Notes under the pieces: model-generated
The model's input: only the letters and a program-made list of their open reading frames with translations
Told to the model about the DNA's origin: nothing
The model's database searches: none
In this document: in pieces, positions 28,245 to 36,405 of the stretch
Numbering within the stretch: position 1 is the stretch's first letter
How the letters are laid out: each line of letters starts with the position of its first letter
Position numbers and translations under genes: made by a program
Assembly (NCBI RefSeq): GCF_900119365.1
Contig: NZ_FPJO01000001.1
Span: 462,499 to 526,498, forward strand
Reading direction: 5' to 3'
Length of the DNA: 64,000 nucleotides
Source of the DNA: Streptomyces atratus
GTDB taxonomy: Bacteria; Actinomycetota; Actinomycetes; Streptomycetales; Streptomycetaceae

Positions 28245-28304
28245 CTATGTCGGGTCGACCACGCGGTCGCGAGGGATGAGCACCCAGCCTGATACAGCGG
28301 TAAT
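28245..28304 (-). CDS. Possible 19-residue leader peptide upstream of the PrmC-like gene
   Basis: Read on the minus strand, a strong Shine-Dalgarno GAGGAGGTGAG is followed five bases later by ATT and the frame ITAVSGWVLIPRDRVVDPT ending in TAG (28245-28247). ATT is a rare start codon, known mainly from infC. An in-frame GTG at 28313 is too close to the Shine-Dalgarno to be usual. Between the leader stop and the methyltransferase ATG is a GCGGAGC/GCTCCGC hairpin abutting the start region. The arrangement resembles a translational attenuator. It could instead be a chance ORF in a 5' leader. Confidence 0.4.
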   Translation of the reverse strand: MTAVSGWVLIPRDRVVDPT

Positions 28305-28345
28305 GGGTCTCACCTCCTCGGTCGGTCCCCGTGCGGGGATGCGTC

Positions 28346-28351
28346 ACACTA
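28346..28351 (-). promoter_or_regulatory. -10 element for the leader/PrmC-like transcript
   Basis: On the minus strand this is TAGTGT, matching the Streptomyces TAGRRT -10 pattern, about 42 bases upstream of the proposed ATT start. No convincing -35 is seen. It would give a leader of roughly 145 bases before the methyltransferase ATG. Confidence 0.4.
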
Positions 28352-28388
28352 CACCGGTCGCCGGACGGGCACCGGCCCGCCTCCCCAC

Positions 28389-29447
28389 TCAGCGCGCGGG
28401 CCCCGCCACCGCCACCGGTGACGACCCTCCCTCCACGGCCACGCGGGGCGTTCCCGTCCCGTCCGCCGGGACGGTCCAGACGTCGCTCCCCCGGCCCGAC
28501 CCGCCCGGCAGCGCGTAGGCGAGCGTGTCGTCGTCCACCCAGGCAGCCTGGTCGTCGACGCTGTGCTGTTCCGCGAGCGGGGTCTCGCGCATGGTCCGCA
28601 GGTCGAGTACGTACAGCCGCCAGGGCGCCGCCGCGTCGTCGGAGACCTTCTTCTTGAAGGCGAGCCGGGTGTTGTCGGGCGACAGGGAGGGGCACTCGAC
28701 GTTCTGCCGCAGCGCCTTCGCCGTCCAGTCCCGCATGTTCCCCTCGACGAGGTAGGTGCGGCCCTTGGTGGAGACGGTCGCGTAGAAGCGGTTGTCGTCG
28801 CGGGCGAAGGTCACGCCCCAGTAGTTGACGTCGGGGGCGTGGTAACGGGCGCCGTCGATGGTGAGCTGGATGTTCTCGATGGACTTGATGAGGTAGCCGG
28901 TGCGCAGATCGAGGATGGCGGTGCGGGTGGAGAAGGAGGTGGTGGCGTACGAGTCGCCGGTCGCGAACACCGTCCAGGACAGCATCCGTCCGGAGGCGGA
29001 GACCCGGGCGCGGGTGGGCACGCCCGGCACGATGATCCGGCGTTTCTCGCGCAACTGCCGGTCGAGGACGATCGCGTACGTCTTCGGCAGCACCCCGGGC
29101 CTGGCGCGCAGACAGAGCGCGCCGTCCTCGGAGGCGTAGAACCGGTCGCAGGTGGGCCCGCCGGTGGTGCGGGCCGCGGAGGTACGGGCGCCCGCGGTAC
29201 GGACTCCGGGGGCGCCGGCCAGCGGCTGACGGGCGACGCGTCCGCTGGCCGTGTCGCGGAAGTACAGCGCGGGCCCGGTGAGGGCGAACGAGGCGTCGGC
29301 CTCGGTCCGTTCGCCCTTCGTCCGCTGCTGCGCGTGCATCACGTACCCGACGGAACCGCCCGCGAGGAGCAGCACCGCGGCCACCACGACGGCGATCCGG
29401 GCCCGGGGGCCCAGCGGGTTCGCGGTTCCGGGGAACCTGGCACTCAT
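28389..29447 (-). CDS. Membrane-anchored TolB-like beta-propeller protein
   Basis: 352 residues from ATG 29447, which overlaps the MFS stop as ATGA. One N-terminal span at about 17-36 (RIAVVVAAVLLLAGGSVGYV) is followed by an extracytoplasmic beta-propeller-like region with WD40/TolB-type blades: WGVTFARDDNRFYATV, CPSLSPDNTRLAFKKK, LYVLDLRTMRETPL, and DDQAAWVDDDTLAYALP. Two Cys residues near residue 100 (PTCDRFYASEDGALCL) may pair. It is probably a surface scaffold or sensor. It is the last gene of the metallophosphoesterase-MFS operon, so it may work with them; the function is unknown. Confidence 0.8.
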   Translation of the reverse strand: MSARFPGTANPLGPRARIAVVVAAVLLLAGGSVGYVMHAQQRTKGERTEADASFALTGPALYFRDTASGRVARQPLAGAPGVRTAGARTSAARTTGGPTCDRFYASEDGALCLRARPGVLPKTYAIVLDRQLREKRRIIVPGVPTRARVSASGRMLSWTVFATGDSYATTSFSTRTAILDLRTGYLIKSIENIQLTIDGARYHAPDVNYWGVTFARDDNRFYATVSTKGRTYLVEGNMRDWTAKALRQNVECPSLSPDNTRLAFKKKVSDDAAAPWRLYVLDLRTMRETPLAEQHSVDDQAAWVDDDTLAYALPGGSGRGSDVWTVPADGTGTPRVAVEGGSSPVAVAGPAR

Positions 29448-30745
29448 GCGGTCCGCCTTTCGGGGATCTGGGCTCCCGGCTCTTCGGGAGCGGGGGCGCC
29501 GGACGGGTTGCGCGGCAGCAGCGCCCAGCCGCCCGCGAGGGCGAGAAGCAGGGCCGAGACCGCCGCCCACAGTGCGGGGCCGGGCCCCCACAGGGTCCAG
29601 GCGGCGCCGAAGCCCGCCGCGGCGAGCATCCGGGCCAGCGCCTGACCGGTCTGGAGCACGGCGAGTCCGCCCGCCCGGCCGTCGGCGGGCAGCACGGGTC
29701 CGGCGAGGGCCATCAGCACTCCGTCGGTGGTGGCGTAGAAGACGCCGAGCAGTGCGAGGACGGGCACCAGGAGCAGCAGGGCCGGTCCGCCGACGGGGGC
29801 GAGGAGCGTGGCGTACACGCCGAGCAGCGCGAGGTGTCCGTACAGGAACGGCAGCCGCCGGCCGACCCGGTCGGCGATCCGGCCTGCCGGGACGGCCAGC
29901 AGCAGGTAGCAGGCGGCGGCGCCGAGCGGCAGCAGCGGGAACCAGCTGACGGGGAGGTCGAGCCGGCGCTGGAGCAGGAGGTAGACGAAGGCGTCGCCGA
30001 CGGTGGCGGCACCGAGCAGGGAGGCGGCCGCGAGGATCCGCCGGAAGGCGGGGTCGCAAAGTGCCGTGAAAGCCTTGCGTCTGCGGGGCGCCTGGATCGG
30101 GGGTGCCGGTGCCGGCTGGTGCCCGGGGACGTACAGGACGAGGAGCAGCACCCCGAGCAGGCCGACGCAGAAGCTGACGACGAACACCGCGTCGTAGGCG
30201 TCGGCGGTCGCCCAGAGCAGGGCGAACGCGGCGAGCGGGCCGAGCAGGGCGCCCGTGGTGTCCATCGCCCGGTGCACGCCGAAGGAGCGGCCGAGCGCCT
30301 CGGGCGGGCTGCTCAGGGTGATCAGCGCGTCGCGGGGTGCCGTGCGGATGCCCTTGCCGACCCGGTCGGTGGCGAGGGCGGCCGCGATCCCGGCGGTGGC
30401 ACCGCCCGCGAGCAGCAGGCCGATCCGGGAGAGGGCGGAGAGGGCGTAGCCGAGCCCGGCGACCCGTTTGTGGCCGCGGCCGCGGTCGGCGGCGTACCCG
30501 CCGAGCAGCCGTACGACGGCGGCGGCGCCGTTGAACAGGCCGTCCAGGAAGCCGAATTGGAGGGGTGAGAGACCGAGTCCGAGGACGAGGTAGAGCGGCA
30601 GCACCGCGGTGACCATCTCGGAGGAGATGTCGGTGACGAGGCTGACCGCGCCGAGTGCGAGGACGGTGCCGGGGACCCGCCGGCCCGCCCCGCCGGTGCG
30701 GGGCGGGGCCGGCGTGTCCCGGCGGCCTGTGGTCGCCAGGTACAT
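29444..30745 (-). CDS. MFS transporter
   Basis: 433 residues from ATG 30745, overlapping the metallophosphoesterase stop as ATGA. Twelve membrane helices are predicted. Conserved motifs: LGGYAADRGRGHKRVAGLGY (motif A between helices 2 and 3) and GRIADRVGRRLPFLYGH (motif A in the second half). The sequence VGKGIRTAPRDALITLSSPPEALGRSFG is characteristic of a bacterial MFS subgroup annotated only as putative permeases. The substrate is unknown. Tight coupling with an exported phosphoesterase suggests, but does not show, transport of a product of that enzyme. Confidence 0.88.
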   Translation of the reverse strand: MYLATTGRRDTPAPPRTGGAGRRVPGTVLALGAVSLVTDISSEMVTAVLPLYLVLGLGLSPLQFGFLDGLFNGAAAVVRLLGGYAADRGRGHKRVAGLGYALSALSRIGLLLAGGATAGIAAALATDRVGKGIRTAPRDALITLSSPPEALGRSFGVHRAMDTTGALLGPLAAFALLWATADAYDAVFVVSFCVGLLGVLLLVLYVPGHQPAPAPPIQAPRRRKAFTALCDPAFRRILAAASLLGAATVGDAFVYLLLQRRLDLPVSWFPLLPLGAAACYLLLAVPAGRIADRVGRRLPFLYGHLALLGVYATLLAPVGGPALLLLVPVLALLGVFYATTDGVLMALAGPVLPADGRAGGLAVLQTGQALARMLAAAGFGAAWTLWGPGPALWAAVSALLLALAGGWALLPRNPSGAPAPEEPGAQIPERRTA

Positions 30746-32091
30746 CAGTGGCAGGTGTACTTCGGGCTGGTGTCCTTGTTCTTGCCGTCGGTGCCGACGT
30801 AGTTCCAGCTGTAGCCGGAGTCGGTGAAGTCCATCTTCAGGACGCCGTATTCGCCGCTGATCCGCTTCTGGCTGTTGGGCTGGACCTCTTCGATGGGGTA
30901 GGGCTCGGCGCCGCCCATCCCGCCGACGATCTCGGTGATCCCGTCGGCGACGGCCTTCCCGTCGGGGTTCTGCGGGGCGAACCGCTCGTAGTGGTGGTCG
31001 TGTCCGTTGAGCACGAGGTCGGCCTTGGCCCCGTAGAGGATCTTCCAGACCGGCCTGCTGACCGGGTCGTTGCCGTGTCCGCCCGAGGAGTACAGCGGGT
31101 GGTGCCAGTAGGCGGCGATGCACGCCTTGCTGTTCTTGGCGAGGTCGGCCTTGAGCCAGTCGATCTGCGCGCTCTGGTCGAAGGAGTTGGAGTCGAGGGC
31201 GATGAAGTGCCAGTTGCCCTCGTCGTAGCTGTAGTAGCTCTTGCCCTGGGGGTACGCGATGGCCCCGAAGTACGCCTTGTAGCCGGCCAGCGCCCCGGCC
31301 GGGTCGTACGTTTCGTGGTTGCCGGGCACCGGGCGCGTCTTGTCCTTGAAGGCGCCCCAGGTCTTGTCGTAGTAGGCGCGGAAGTCGGCGATCCGGGCGT
31401 CGTCGTACTGGTTGTCGCCCATCGTCAGATAGAACTTCGGGTTGATCTTCTGGGCCAGCGCCGCGGTCTTGGGGTGGGCGCAGTCGCTGTCGGACGCGGT
31501 GCACTGGGCTGCGATGTCACCGGCGGCGACCGCGGTGAAGGCGCCGGTCTGCGGGAGCTCGCTGCCGGGGGTGCCGTACACCTCCACCTCGTAGAGCGAG
31601 TACCCGTAGGCGGTGCCGCGCGCGGTGCCGTACACGCGCAGGTAGCGGCCCTTGCCGGAGAGGGAGGCCCAGTCGTCGGTGCCGCCGTTCCCGGCCGTCT
31701 CGTCGGCGAGCCGGGTCCAGCTGGTGCCGTCGGCGGAGATCTCGATCCGGTACGCCTTGGCGTACGCGTCCTCCCAGCTCAGCTTGACCCGCGTGACCTC
31801 GGCACCGGCGCCGAGGTCGACGCTCAGCCACTGCGGGTCCTTGCCCTCGACGCTCGCCCAGCGGGTGGCCGGGTCGCCGTCGAAGGCGTTCTGCGCTCCG
31901 AAGCCGGAGCCTTCGTCGGAGGAGGAGGTGGCGGTCCTGCCGCGCGAGATGAGGGGGTCGGCGGCGGCCCCGGCCCGTTCGGGGTAGGCGAGCAACAGGC
32001 CGCCGATGAGGACGAGTACGGCGGCGAGGACCACGCCCACCGTACGGCGCCGCGTGGGCGTGAGGAGCAAAGCTGAGCCGTTCGGATGCAT
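30745..32091 (-). CDS. Exported metallophosphoesterase with an N-terminal F5/8-type C (discoidin) domain
   Basis: 448 residues from ATG 32091 behind AGGAG. A signal or anchor helix lies at about 17-42. A discoidin-like domain at about 45-175 (TASSSDEGSGFGAQNAFDG, RWASVEG, YLRVYGTARGTAYGYSLYEV) should bind carbohydrate or surface polymer. The calcineurin-like phosphoesterase domain at about 185-445 has metal ligands in AAGDIAAQC, TMGDNQYDD, PVPGNHETYD, WHHPLYSSGGHG and NGHDHHYERF. It probably removes phosphate from a cell-surface or extracellular phosphoester. It starts a three-gene operon with ATGA overlaps (MFS, beta-propeller). Upstream, 32092-32351 is non-coding and should hold its promoter. 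Confidence 0.9.
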   Translation of the reverse strand: MHPNGSALLLTPTRRRTVGVVLAAVLVLIGGLLLAYPERAGAAADPLISRGRTATSSSDEGSGFGAQNAFDGDPATRWASVEGKDPQWLSVDLGAGAEVTRVKLSWEDAYAKAYRIEISADGTSWTRLADETAGNGGTDDWASLSGKGRYLRVYGTARGTAYGYSLYEVEVYGTPGSELPQTGAFTAVAAGDIAAQCTASDSDCAHPKTAALAQKINPKFYLTMGDNQYDDARIADFRAYYDKTWGAFKDKTRPVPGNHETYDPAGALAGYKAYFGAIAYPQGKSYYSYDEGNWHFIALDSNSFDQSAQIDWLKADLAKNSKACIAAYWHHPLYSSGGHGNDPVSRPVWKILYGAKADLVLNGHDHHYERFAPQNPDGKAVADGITEIVGGMGGAEPYPIEEVQPNSQKRISGEYGVLKMDFTDSGYSWNYVGTDGKNKDTSPKYTCH

Positions 32092-32351
32092 CCCTGGACT
32101 CCTGGCCTTGTGGGGGTGGCGAGAGCTGTGCATCGGTACGTGTGACCCCGCACTCCCGAGTACAGGCAAGTGGCGGGGACCCGGTGGCCGGGCCAGAGCT
32201 CTCACTGAGCGCGTCATGCCCGCACGACGGACACCGCGCCAGGCCACCGCCGGGAATGCTAGCGAACAGTAAACTTTCCTACCAGTCCCCCAACTTGCTT
32301 CATTCCACGCTCTGTTCGGTACTCCGTTCGACTCTTGCCGACGGCTGGACG

Positions 32352-32390
32352 CGATCCGGGCCGGAGGCATGCCGCCTCCGGCCCGGATCG
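32352..32390. terminator. Perfect 17-bp hairpin terminator after glnA2
   Basis: Bases 32352-32368 pair perfectly with 32374-32390 around a five-base loop. The structure begins 23 bases beyond the minus-strand glnA2 stop and separates it from the metallophosphoesterase promoter region. Confidence 0.85.
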
Positions 32391-32412
32391 TCGTCGCGTC
32401 GCCGCGAAGTGG

Positions 32413-33774
32413 CTACAGCACCGGCAGCAGTGCCTTCAGCTCGAAGGCGGTGACCTCGCTGCGGTACTCCTCCCACTCCTGCTTCTTGTTGCGCAGGAAG
32501 AAGTCGAAGACGTGCTCGCCGAGCGTCTCGGCGACCAGTTCGCTCTTCTCCATCAGCGCGATCGCCTCGCCCAGGTTCTGCGGCAGCGGCTCGATGCCCA
32601 TCGCGCGGCGCTCCGCGTCGGACAGCGCCCAGACGTCGTCGTCGGCGCCGGCCGGGAGTTCGTAGCCTTCCTCGATGCCCTTGAGGCCCGCGGCGAGGAG
32701 CACCGCGTACGTCAGGTAGGGGTTGGCGCCGGAGTCGATGGAGCGGACCTCCACCCGGGCGGAGCCGGTCTTGCCGGGCTTGTACATCGGGACGCGGATG
32801 AGCGCGGAGCGGTTGTTGTGGCCCCAGCAGATGTACGAGGGGGCCTCTCCGCCGGCTCCAGCGGCGCGGGAGGAGCCGCCCCAGATGCGCTTGTAGGAGT
32901 TGACCCACTGGTTGGTGACGGCGGAGATCTCCGCCGCGTGGGTGAGCAGGCCGGCGATGAAGGAGCGGCCGACCTTGGAGAGCTGGTACTCGGCGCCCGA
33001 CTCGTAGAAGGCGTTGCGGTCGCCCTCGAAGAGGGAGAGGTGGGTGTGCATGCCCGAGCCGGGGTACTCGGAGAACGGCTTCGGCATGAACGTCGCCTGC
33101 ACGCCCTGTTCCAGCGCGACCTGCTTCATCACCAGGCGGAAGGTCATGATGTTGTCGGCGGTGGAGAGCGCGTCCGCGTACCGCAGGTCGATCTCCTGCT
33201 GGCCGGGGGCGCCCTCGTGGTGGCTGAACTCGACCGAGATGCCCATGGATTCGAGCATGGTGATCGCCTGGCGGCGGAAGTCCATGCCGACGTTCTGCGG
33301 GGTGTGGTCGAAGTAGCCGGAGCTGTCGGCCGGGGTGGGGCGGCTGCCGTCCACCGGCTTGTCCTTCAGCAGGAAGAACTCGATCTCCGGGTGGGTGTAG
33401 AAGGTGAAGCCCAGGTCGGAGGTCTTGGCGAGGATGCGCTTGAGGACATAGCGCGGGTCGGCGAAGGACGGCGAGCCGTCGGGCATGAGGATGTCGCAGA
33501 ACATCCGGGCCGTGCCGGGGGCCTCCGCGCGCCACGGAAGGATCTGGAACGTGCCCGGGTCCGGCTTGGCGATCATGTCGGATTCGTACACCCGGGCGAA
33601 GCCCTCGATGGCCGAGCCGTCGAAGCCGATGCCCTCGTCGAACGCCTGTTCCAGCTCGGCGGGGGCCACGGCGACGGATTTGAGGTAGCCGAGGACATCG
33701 GTGAACCACAGCCGTACGAAGCGGATGTCGCGCTCCTCAAGCGTCCTGAGGACGAATTCCTGCTGCTTGTCCAT
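32413..33774 (-). CDS. glnA2: GSI-type glutamine synthetase paralogue GlnA2
   Basis: 453 residues from ATG 33774 behind AAGGA. It has the GSI beta-grasp N-domain (VRLWFTDVLGYLKSVAVAP, FDEGIGFDGSAIEGF) and catalytic domain with EIEFFLL, HHEGAPGQQEIDLRY, FMPKPFSEYPGSGMHTHLS and EVRSIDSGANPYLTYA. The adenylylation Tyr loop of housekeeping GlnA is not present; the equivalent region reads ALSDAERRAMGIEPLPQNL, so GlnE should not modify it. Length and position near glnE and nadE fit actinobacterial GlnA2, for which published work in S. coelicolor supports gamma-glutamylation of polyamines rather than ammonium assimilation. The assignment is by similarity and context. Confidence 0.9.
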   Translation of the reverse strand: MDKQQEFVLRTLEERDIRFVRLWFTDVLGYLKSVAVAPAELEQAFDEGIGFDGSAIEGFARVYESDMIAKPDPGTFQILPWRAEAPGTARMFCDILMPDGSPSFADPRYVLKRILAKTSDLGFTFYTHPEIEFFLLKDKPVDGSRPTPADSSGYFDHTPQNVGMDFRRQAITMLESMGISVEFSHHEGAPGQQEIDLRYADALSTADNIMTFRLVMKQVALEQGVQATFMPKPFSEYPGSGMHTHLSLFEGDRNAFYESGAEYQLSKVGRSFIAGLLTHAAEISAVTNQWVNSYKRIWGGSSRAAGAGGEAPSYICWGHNNRSALIRVPMYKPGKTGSARVEVRSIDSGANPYLTYAVLLAAGLKGIEEGYELPAGADDDVWALSDAERRAMGIEPLPQNLGEAIALMEKSELVAETLGEHVFDFFLRNKKQEWEEYRSEVTAFELKALLPVL

Positions 33775-33850
33775 AGCCACATCCTTGCAGTTCAGACGGT
33801 CCGTGCACCACCGCCCGGGGTAGGGGAGAAGCTCCAGTATCACGACCCGG

Positions 33851-33867
33851 GATTTCACCCAGATTAC
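33851..33867 (-). promoter_or_regulatory. Weak GlnR-box-like sequence upstream of glnA2
   Basis: On the minus strand this reads GTAATCTGGGTGAAATC, resembling the GTnAC-n6-GAAAC GlnR half-site pair with the final C of each half replaced by T. It lies just upstream of a TGATACT -10-like sequence, about 80 bases before the glnA2 start. The match is imperfect and could be chance. Confidence 0.25.
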
Positions 33868-34064
33868 GCACACGAAGTGAGATGGAGCACTCGGCCACCC
33901 ACTACGATCGGCGGCCATGGCGCACCGGGGGTGGAGCGGCTTCGCGACGGCCCCGCGCACGCCGGTTCTCCCAGGGTCTCCCCTTCGGATCCGGCCGGAT
34001 CCGAATGTAAGGGCCCCGGTCTCCCGCCAGCCGTTCCCGCCCCTTCCCAGAAGGACCTGACGAC

Positions 34065-34742
34065 ATGAGCTTCGACCCCAGGACCCCCATGGTTCGGCAG
34101 CACGACACCCACCGCGCGCGGCAGCGCCGCGACCGTGCCCTGGCCATAAGCCTGAGCGTGCTCGTCGTCGTGGGCCTGGTCGGCTTCGGCTCCTACATGG
34201 TGCTGGAGAAGTCCGAGGCGTCCGAGCTGAAGCGGGCCGCCCCGACGGCGGACGCCAAGGCGCCCTCGGCGGAGCAGAAGAAGCCCGCCGACGGGTCGAT
34301 CGCGGGGCTGCGGACGTGGGACGCGACGAAGCTGACCCGCAACCACGTCACCGGGACCGTCGCGTACCCGATGAAGCCGCCGGTCGGCGGTGACCACAAC
34401 CCCGTATGGATGAATTGCGACGGCGAGGTGTACACCAAGGCCCTGCCCGATGTGAACGCCGTGCACTCGCTGGAGCACGGATCGGTGTGGGTGACGTACA
34501 CGGACAAGGCCCCGGAGGCCGATGTGGCGAAGCTCGCCGAGCGGGTCGGCCGGACGCCGTACTCGCTGATGAGTCCGTACGAGGGCCAGTCCGGGGCGAT
34601 CATGCTGACCGCCTGGGGCAAGCAGGTGACGGTGGACGGCGCCGACGACCCGCGGGTCGACCAGTTCTTCTCGCAGTTCGTGCAGGGGCCGCAGACGCCC
34701 GAGCCCGGTGCGACCTGCACGGGCGGGCTGGGGGCGCAGTGA
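34065..34742 (+). CDS. DUF3105 membrane-anchored protein
   Basis: 225 residues from ATG 34065. A basic N-terminus (HRARQRRDRALA) and a single span at about 27-47 (ISLSVLVVVGLVGFGSYMVL) put the rest outside. The DUF3105 core is seen as VAYPMKPPVGGDHNPVWMNCDGEVYTKALPD, HSLEHGSVWVTY and LMSPYEGQSGAIMLTAWGKQ. The conserved His/Cys/Met positions (GGDH, WMNC, LEHG) could bind metal; the function is not known. It overlaps the DUF305 gene by GTGA, and this DUF3105-DUF305 pairing recurs in actinobacteria. Confidence 0.88.
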   Translation: MSFDPRTPMVRQHDTHRARQRRDRALAISLSVLVVVGLVGFGSYMVLEKSEASELKRAAPTADAKAPSAEQKKPADGSIAGLRTWDATKLTRNHVTGTVAYPMKPPVGGDHNPVWMNCDGEVYTKALPDVNAVHSLEHGSVWVTYTDKAPEADVAKLAERVGRTPYSLMSPYEGQSGAIMLTAWGKQVTVDGADDPRVDQFFSQFVQGPQTPEPGATCTGGLGAQ

Positions 34743-35455
34743 CCGGTGTGAAACGTGTCCGGCGCGTGCGGTGGGCGGCCGGCTCCGCCGTGGCGCTCGC
34801 GCTGCTGGTCGCGGGGGTGGCGACGGTCGCCTCCGCGCGCGAGGGCGGGAGCGGGGCGGACCGTGCCGCGGCCGCGCCGCGCACGCCCGCGGTGGAATCG
34901 GCGGACGCCGGGTTCGCCCGCGACATGGCGGTCCACCACCAGCAGGCCGTGGAGATGTCCTTCATCGTGCGTGACCGTACGAAGGACGAGGAGGTGCGCC
35001 GGCTCGCGTACGACATCGCCAATACGCAGGCCAATCAGCGCGGCATGCTGCTCGGCTGGCTGGACCTGTGGGAGCTGCCGAAGGTGGCCGCCGGACAGGA
35101 GCCGATGGGCTGGATGGCGGCCGGGCACGCAGGGCACTCGATGAAAGGCATGGACGGGATGAAAGGCATGGGGACCGGCTACCGGGCCCATGACGGCTCC
35201 CTCATGCCCGGCATGGCCACCAGGACCGAGCTGAACCGGCTCCGTTCGGCGAGCGGCAGAGCGGCCGAGGTGCTGTACCTCCGGCTGATGACCGCGCACC
35301 ACAAGGGCGGCGTCGACATGGCCCGCGGCTGCGCCGGGCTGTGCACGGTGCCGGCGGAGAAGCGGCTCGCCCGGGGAATGGTCGAGGCCCAGCAGTCGGA
35401 GCTGGACGCGATGGCCCAGATGCTGGCGGCGCGAGGCGCCGGACCCCGGTCCTGA
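34739..35455 (+). CDS. DUF305 exported protein with a Met/His-rich insert
   Basis: 238 residues from GTG 34739, coupled to the DUF3105 stop by a four-base overlap. An N-terminal signal or anchor helix (WAAGSAVALALLVAGVATV) is followed by a ferritin-like four-helix domain of DUF305 with paired HH motifs: DMAVHHQQAVEMS and LMTAHHKGGVDMARG. A central insert HAGHSMKGMDGMKGMG (about residue 125) is rich in Met and His like copper-binding loops. Copper handling outside the membrane is a reasonable proposal. It is followed 127 bases later by the CBS gene and further on by a multicopper oxidase. Confidence 0.88.
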   Translation: MTGVKRVRRVRWAAGSAVALALLVAGVATVASAREGGSGADRAAAAPRTPAVESADAGFARDMAVHHQQAVEMSFIVRDRTKDEEVRRLAYDIANTQANQRGMLLGWLDLWELPKVAAGQEPMGWMAAGHAGHSMKGMDGMKGMGTGYRAHDGSLMPGMATRTELNRLRSASGRAAEVLYLRLMTAHHKGGVDMARGCAGLCTVPAEKRLARGMVEAQQSELDAMAQMLAARGAGPRS

Positions 35456-35582
35456 AAGATTCCCTCCGGGCCGCAGGTGCACCCGAACGGGTGACAGCGG
35501 TCGCGTCCCCCGAACGGGCCCATGACGATGGGTTCGCTCGGGGTCGTACAGCATGCCCATCGGCACGCAGGAGGAATCCCTC

Positions 35583-36008
35583 ATGACCACTGCCAAGGAC
35601 ATCATGCACACCGGGGCCACCTGGATCCCCGCGCACGAGACGCTCGACCGGGCCGCGCAGCTGATGCGCGACCACAAGGTCGGCGCGCTGCCCATCTCGG
35701 CCAAAGGCGAACGGGACCGGATGATCGGCATCCTCACGGACCGGGACATCGTGGTCGGCTGTGTGGCCATGGGCCACGATCCGTCGAAGATGACGGCGGG
35801 CGACCTCGCCCAGGGAACCCCTCGCTGGATCGACTCGGAAGCGAATGTGGAGATGGTTCTGGAGGAGATGCAGACCCATCGGATCCGCCGGCTTCCGGTG
35901 GTCGAGAACAAGATGCTGATCGGCATGATCAGCGAAGCCGACCTGGCGCAGCACCTCACCGAGGAGCAGATCGCCGGCTGGGCGGAGAAGGTCTACGCGC
36001 GCGGCTGA
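35583..36008 (+). CDS. Two-CBS-domain protein
   Basis: 141 residues from ATG 35583 with AGGAGGA upstream. Two CBS domains fill the protein: the first at about 5-65 (ATWIPAHETLDRAAQLMRDHKVGALPI, GILTDRDIV) and the second at about 75-135 (VEMVLEEMQTHRIRRLPVVENKMLIGMISEADLAQHL). Such free-standing CBS pairs bind adenosyl ligands and regulate partner proteins or respond to energy and redox state; the partner is unknown. A strong hairpin follows the stop. Confidence 0.9.
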   Translation: MTTAKDIMHTGATWIPAHETLDRAAQLMRDHKVGALPISAKGERDRMIGILTDRDIVVGCVAMGHDPSKMTAGDLAQGTPRWIDSEANVEMVLEEMQTHRIRRLPVVENKMLIGMISEADLAQHLTEEQIAGWAEKVYARG

Positions 36009-36042
36009 CGCCCGCGCCGACCCGGTCCGCAGTCCCGCGCCG

Positions 36043-36080
36043 ATGGCCCGGTGCCCCCTGCACGAGGGGTGCCGGGCCAT
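36043..36080 (+). terminator. Hairpin terminator after the CBS gene
   Basis: Bases 36043-36057 pair with 36066-36080 over 15 bp, including two G-U pairs, with an eight-base loop. It lies 35 bases after the CBS stop codon. Confidence 0.8.
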
Positions 36081-36155
36081 TGCGCTGCCCTCCCCCGCCG
36101 GAGCCCGTACCGCTGCGGCGAAACGTCTCCGCGCGCGCCGGATACCCGGCGGGGG

Positions 36156-36161
36156 TAGGGT
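36156..36161 (+). promoter_or_regulatory. -10 element placed for a leaderless start at 36169
   Basis: TAGGGT fits the Streptomyces -10 pattern and ends seven bases before ATG 36169, so transcription could begin at or next to that ATG. No clear -35 was found. It probably also drives the downstream multicopper oxidase gene. Confidence 0.45.
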
Positions 36162-36168
36162 GCTCGAC

Positions 36169-36339
36169 ATGACCCTGAGTGGATGTGCGACATACGGACA
36201 GTTGTTGCTGTGTGTCTCGCTGCTCATCGGGATCCTCCACCTTCTCAGGGGCGTCGCGGTCCGGGTCGCTCCCCGGCCGGGGCCGGGTCACCGGCCGGGC
36301 GCCGTCCGTCCCGCCCCGTTGTCGGTGCTGCGCATATAG
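36169..36339 (+). CDS. Possible small membrane peptide, leaderless, upstream of the multicopper oxidase gene
   Basis: 56-codon frame from ATG 36169 to TAG. It begins MTLSGCATYGQLLLCVSLLI; a hydrophobic segment at about 10-28 is followed by an Arg/Pro-rich tail that is probably cytoplasmic. The -10 TAGGGT seven bases upstream would make it leaderless, and there is no Shine-Dalgarno. Its two Cys residues flank the helix start and could bind metal. It lies 66 bases before the multicopper oxidase ATG. It could be a genuine small protein, a leader peptide, or an accident of a 5' leader. Confidence 0.4.
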   Translation: MTLSGCATYGQLLLCVSLLIGILHLLRGVAVRVAPRPGPGHRPGAVRPAPLSVLRI

Positions 36340-36405
36340 AGGGGGCGCGCCTCCCCCTCTCCCAGCAGACCGAAATACCGACAACACCCCGAGGTGCACT
36401 CCGTC

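Noticed and set aside
28249..28518. Plus-strand ORF starting near 28279 that overlaps the leader region
   Set aside because: Ser/Thr/Pro-rich with no domain and no ribosome site; the minus-strand leader has the strong Shine-Dalgarno.
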